Assembly: GCA_937902115.1 (NCBI GenBank)
Contig: CALGSR010000103.1
Coordinates: 1-15,441 of the forward strand
Reading direction: 5' to 3'
Length of the DNA: 15,441 bases
From: an uncultured Bacillus sp.
GTDB lineage: Bacteria; Bacillota; Bacilli; Bacillales; Cytobacillaceae
The position numbers were made by a program, and so were the translations under genes. The notes under the pieces were generated by a model. The model had not been told where the DNA came from. It saw only the letters and a program-made list of their open reading frames with translations, and searched no databases. Numbering within the stretch: position 1 is the first letter of the stretch; every line of letters begins with the position of its first letter. Shown here piece after piece: positions 14,292 through 15,441 of this stretch.

Positions 14292-15441
14292 TTATAAAAT
14301 AAACTGGCTTAAATCTTTATTTCTTGAAATAGCGCCAAGTTTTTCTTCTACATACTGCGGCGTTATCGTAATTTTCTCCATAGTGATTTCCGGAGCTTCA
14401 AATGATAAGTCCTCAAGCAGCTTCTCTAATATGGTATGAAGTCTTCTTGCTCCAATATTATCTGTGTTTTGATTTACTTCAAAAGCCACTTCAGCTATCT
14501 TAAGAATAGCATCGTCAGAAAATTCAATCTCTATACCTTCTGTTGCCAATAATGCCTGATATTGTTTAATTAAGGCATTATCTGGTTCAACTAATATTTT
14601 CACAAAATCATCTGTCTTTAGTTTCGTTAATTCAACCCGGATTGGAAAACGTCCTTGTAATTCAGGAATGAGATCAGATGGTTTTGCAATGTGGAAAGCA
14701 CCCGCTGCAATAAATAGTACATGATCGGTTTTAACTGATCCATATTTTGTTACAACTGTAGAACCCTCTACAACCGGCAGAATATCTCGTTGAACGCCTT
14801 CACGAGAAACATCAGCTGTCGAACCGCCGCCGTTTTTACTTGCTATTTTATCAATCTCATCGATAAAAATAATACCGGACTGCTCAGCTCTGAAGACTGC
14901 TTCTTGTGTTACTTCGTCCATATCTATCAGCTTTTGTGCTTCTTCCTGTGTAAGGATTTTTCGGGCTTCTTGAACCGTCAGTTTCCGTTTTTTACGTCGT
15001 TTTGGCACAAGGTTTCCCAGCATATCCTGCATATTCAGTCCCATTTGCTCCATACCCGAACCTTGCAGCATATCAAACATGGAAGGTGTCTGTTCCTCTA
15101 CCTCAACGGTTACCACTTCATTTTCTAATTCACCTAAAGCAAGTTTTTCTGTAACAATCTTTTTCTTTTCTTGTAGATTCTGATCATCTGATGAGCTATT
15201 TTCCTGGGTGTCTTGGCTGTTACCGCCCCCAAAAAGCATTTCTAATGGGTTTTTCATAGCAGCCGTCTTTTTATTTGAAGGGACTAGTAGTTCGACAAGC
15301 CGTCGGTTCGCATTCGCCTCAGCAAGCTCCTTAACGCTTAACATCTTTTCTTCTTTTACAAGTCTGACAGATGTTTCTACTAAATCCCTAACCATTGATT
15401 CTACGTCACGTCCGACATAACCAACCTCAGTAAATTTAGTT
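14292..15441 (-). CDS. hslU: ATP-dependent protease ATPase subunit HslU/ClpY (3' part; start lies outside window)
   Basis: AAA+ unfoldase that feeds substrates to the HslV/ClpQ (CodW) peptidase. About 382 of some 467 codons are present; the 5' end with Walker A lies beyond the right edge. Seen: the pore-loop motif GYVGRD at the very edge (around 15410–15427); the charged, variable I domain (including [20 protein letters not shown]); Walker [13 protein letters not shown]; the [20 protein letters not shown] block; sensor and sensor-2 regions ([31 protein letters not shown]); and the C-terminal DLSQFIL tail, the type known to insert into HslV and activate it. The frame stays open past ATG 15395, which is an internal methionine, not a start. 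The hslU–codY neighbour pair is standard for Bacillus. Confidence 0.97.
   Translation of the reverse strand, partial: TKFTEVGYVGRDVESMVRDLVETSVRLVKEEKMLSVKELAEANANRRLVELLVPSNKKTAAMKNPLEMLFGGGNSQDTQENSSSDDQNLQEKKKIVTEKLALGELENEVVTVEVEEQTPSMFDMLQGSGMEQMGLNMQDMLGNLVPKRRKKRKLTVQEARKILTQEEAQKLIDMDEVTQEAVFRAEQSGIIFIDEIDKIASKNGGGSTADVSREGVQRDILPVVEGSTVVTKYGSVKTDHVLFIAAGAFHIAKPSDLIPELQGRFPIRVELTKLKTDDFVKILVEPDNALIKQYQALLATEGIEIEFSDDAILKIAEVAFEVNQNTDNIGARRLHTILEKLLEDLSFEAPEITMEKITITPQYVEEKLGAISRNKDLSQFIL

Noticed and set aside
15393..15395. ATG 15395 as the start of hslU
   Set aside because: The HslU sequence (GYVGRD motif and flanks) continues in frame to the window edge, so this is an internal methionine.

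Overview
The window is a stretch of a low-GC Bacillota chromosome, almost certainly Bacillaceae or a close relative. The evidence is the Bacillus gene order hslU–codY followed by the fla/che operon, FliY in place of FliN, a CodY and FliM matching the Bacillus subtilis proteins as I remember them closely in length and motifs, and strong AGGAGG-type ribosome binding sites. Every gene is on the minus strand, so the operon reads from high to low coordinates. I see no insertion sequence, phage gene, CRISPR array, tRNA or rRNA.

Layout in order of transcription: the 3' part of hslU (15441–14292, running off the right edge); codY (14183–13404); a strong Rho-independent terminator (13395–13361); about 400 bp of AT-rich promoter/leader DNA; then the flagellar operon flgB, flgC, fliE, fliF, fliG, fliH, fliI, fliJ, a MotE/YlxF-like gene, fliK, flgD, a TIGR02530-type gene, flgE, swrD, fliL, fliM and fliY. 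The last runs off the left edge. Genes are tightly packed, often with stop/start overlaps or with the stop codon inside the next ribosome binding site. The two real gaps are the leader in front of flgB and a 127-bp gap between flgE and swrD.

The products form one machine. FlgB, FlgC and FliE are proximal rod and adaptor. FliF is the MS ring. FliG, FliM and FliY make the switch. FliH, FliI and FliJ are the export ATPase complex. FliK controls hook length, FlgD is the hook cap and FlgE the hook. FliL and SwrD act at the stator/torque level. CodY, encoded just upstream, is a nutrient-sensing repressor known in B. subtilis to act on flagellar promoters.

Three things stand out. (1) FliG lacks about 26 residues exactly where the EHPQ motif and following helix should be; this is the known FliM docking site, yet FliM keeps its GGKG loop. 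(2) FlgE lacks four residues (RGFQ in relatives) in the otherwise near-invariant C-terminal D0 helix. (3) The flgE–swrD gap holds a perfect 12-bp inverted repeat (15 bp with wobble) about 80 nt apart. A strong ribosome binding site lies just before it, and the GTG start of swrD, which has no ribosome binding site of its own, lies just after. Folding the RNA would bring the two together, so this is either a structured translational spacer or a small mobile-element-like insertion.
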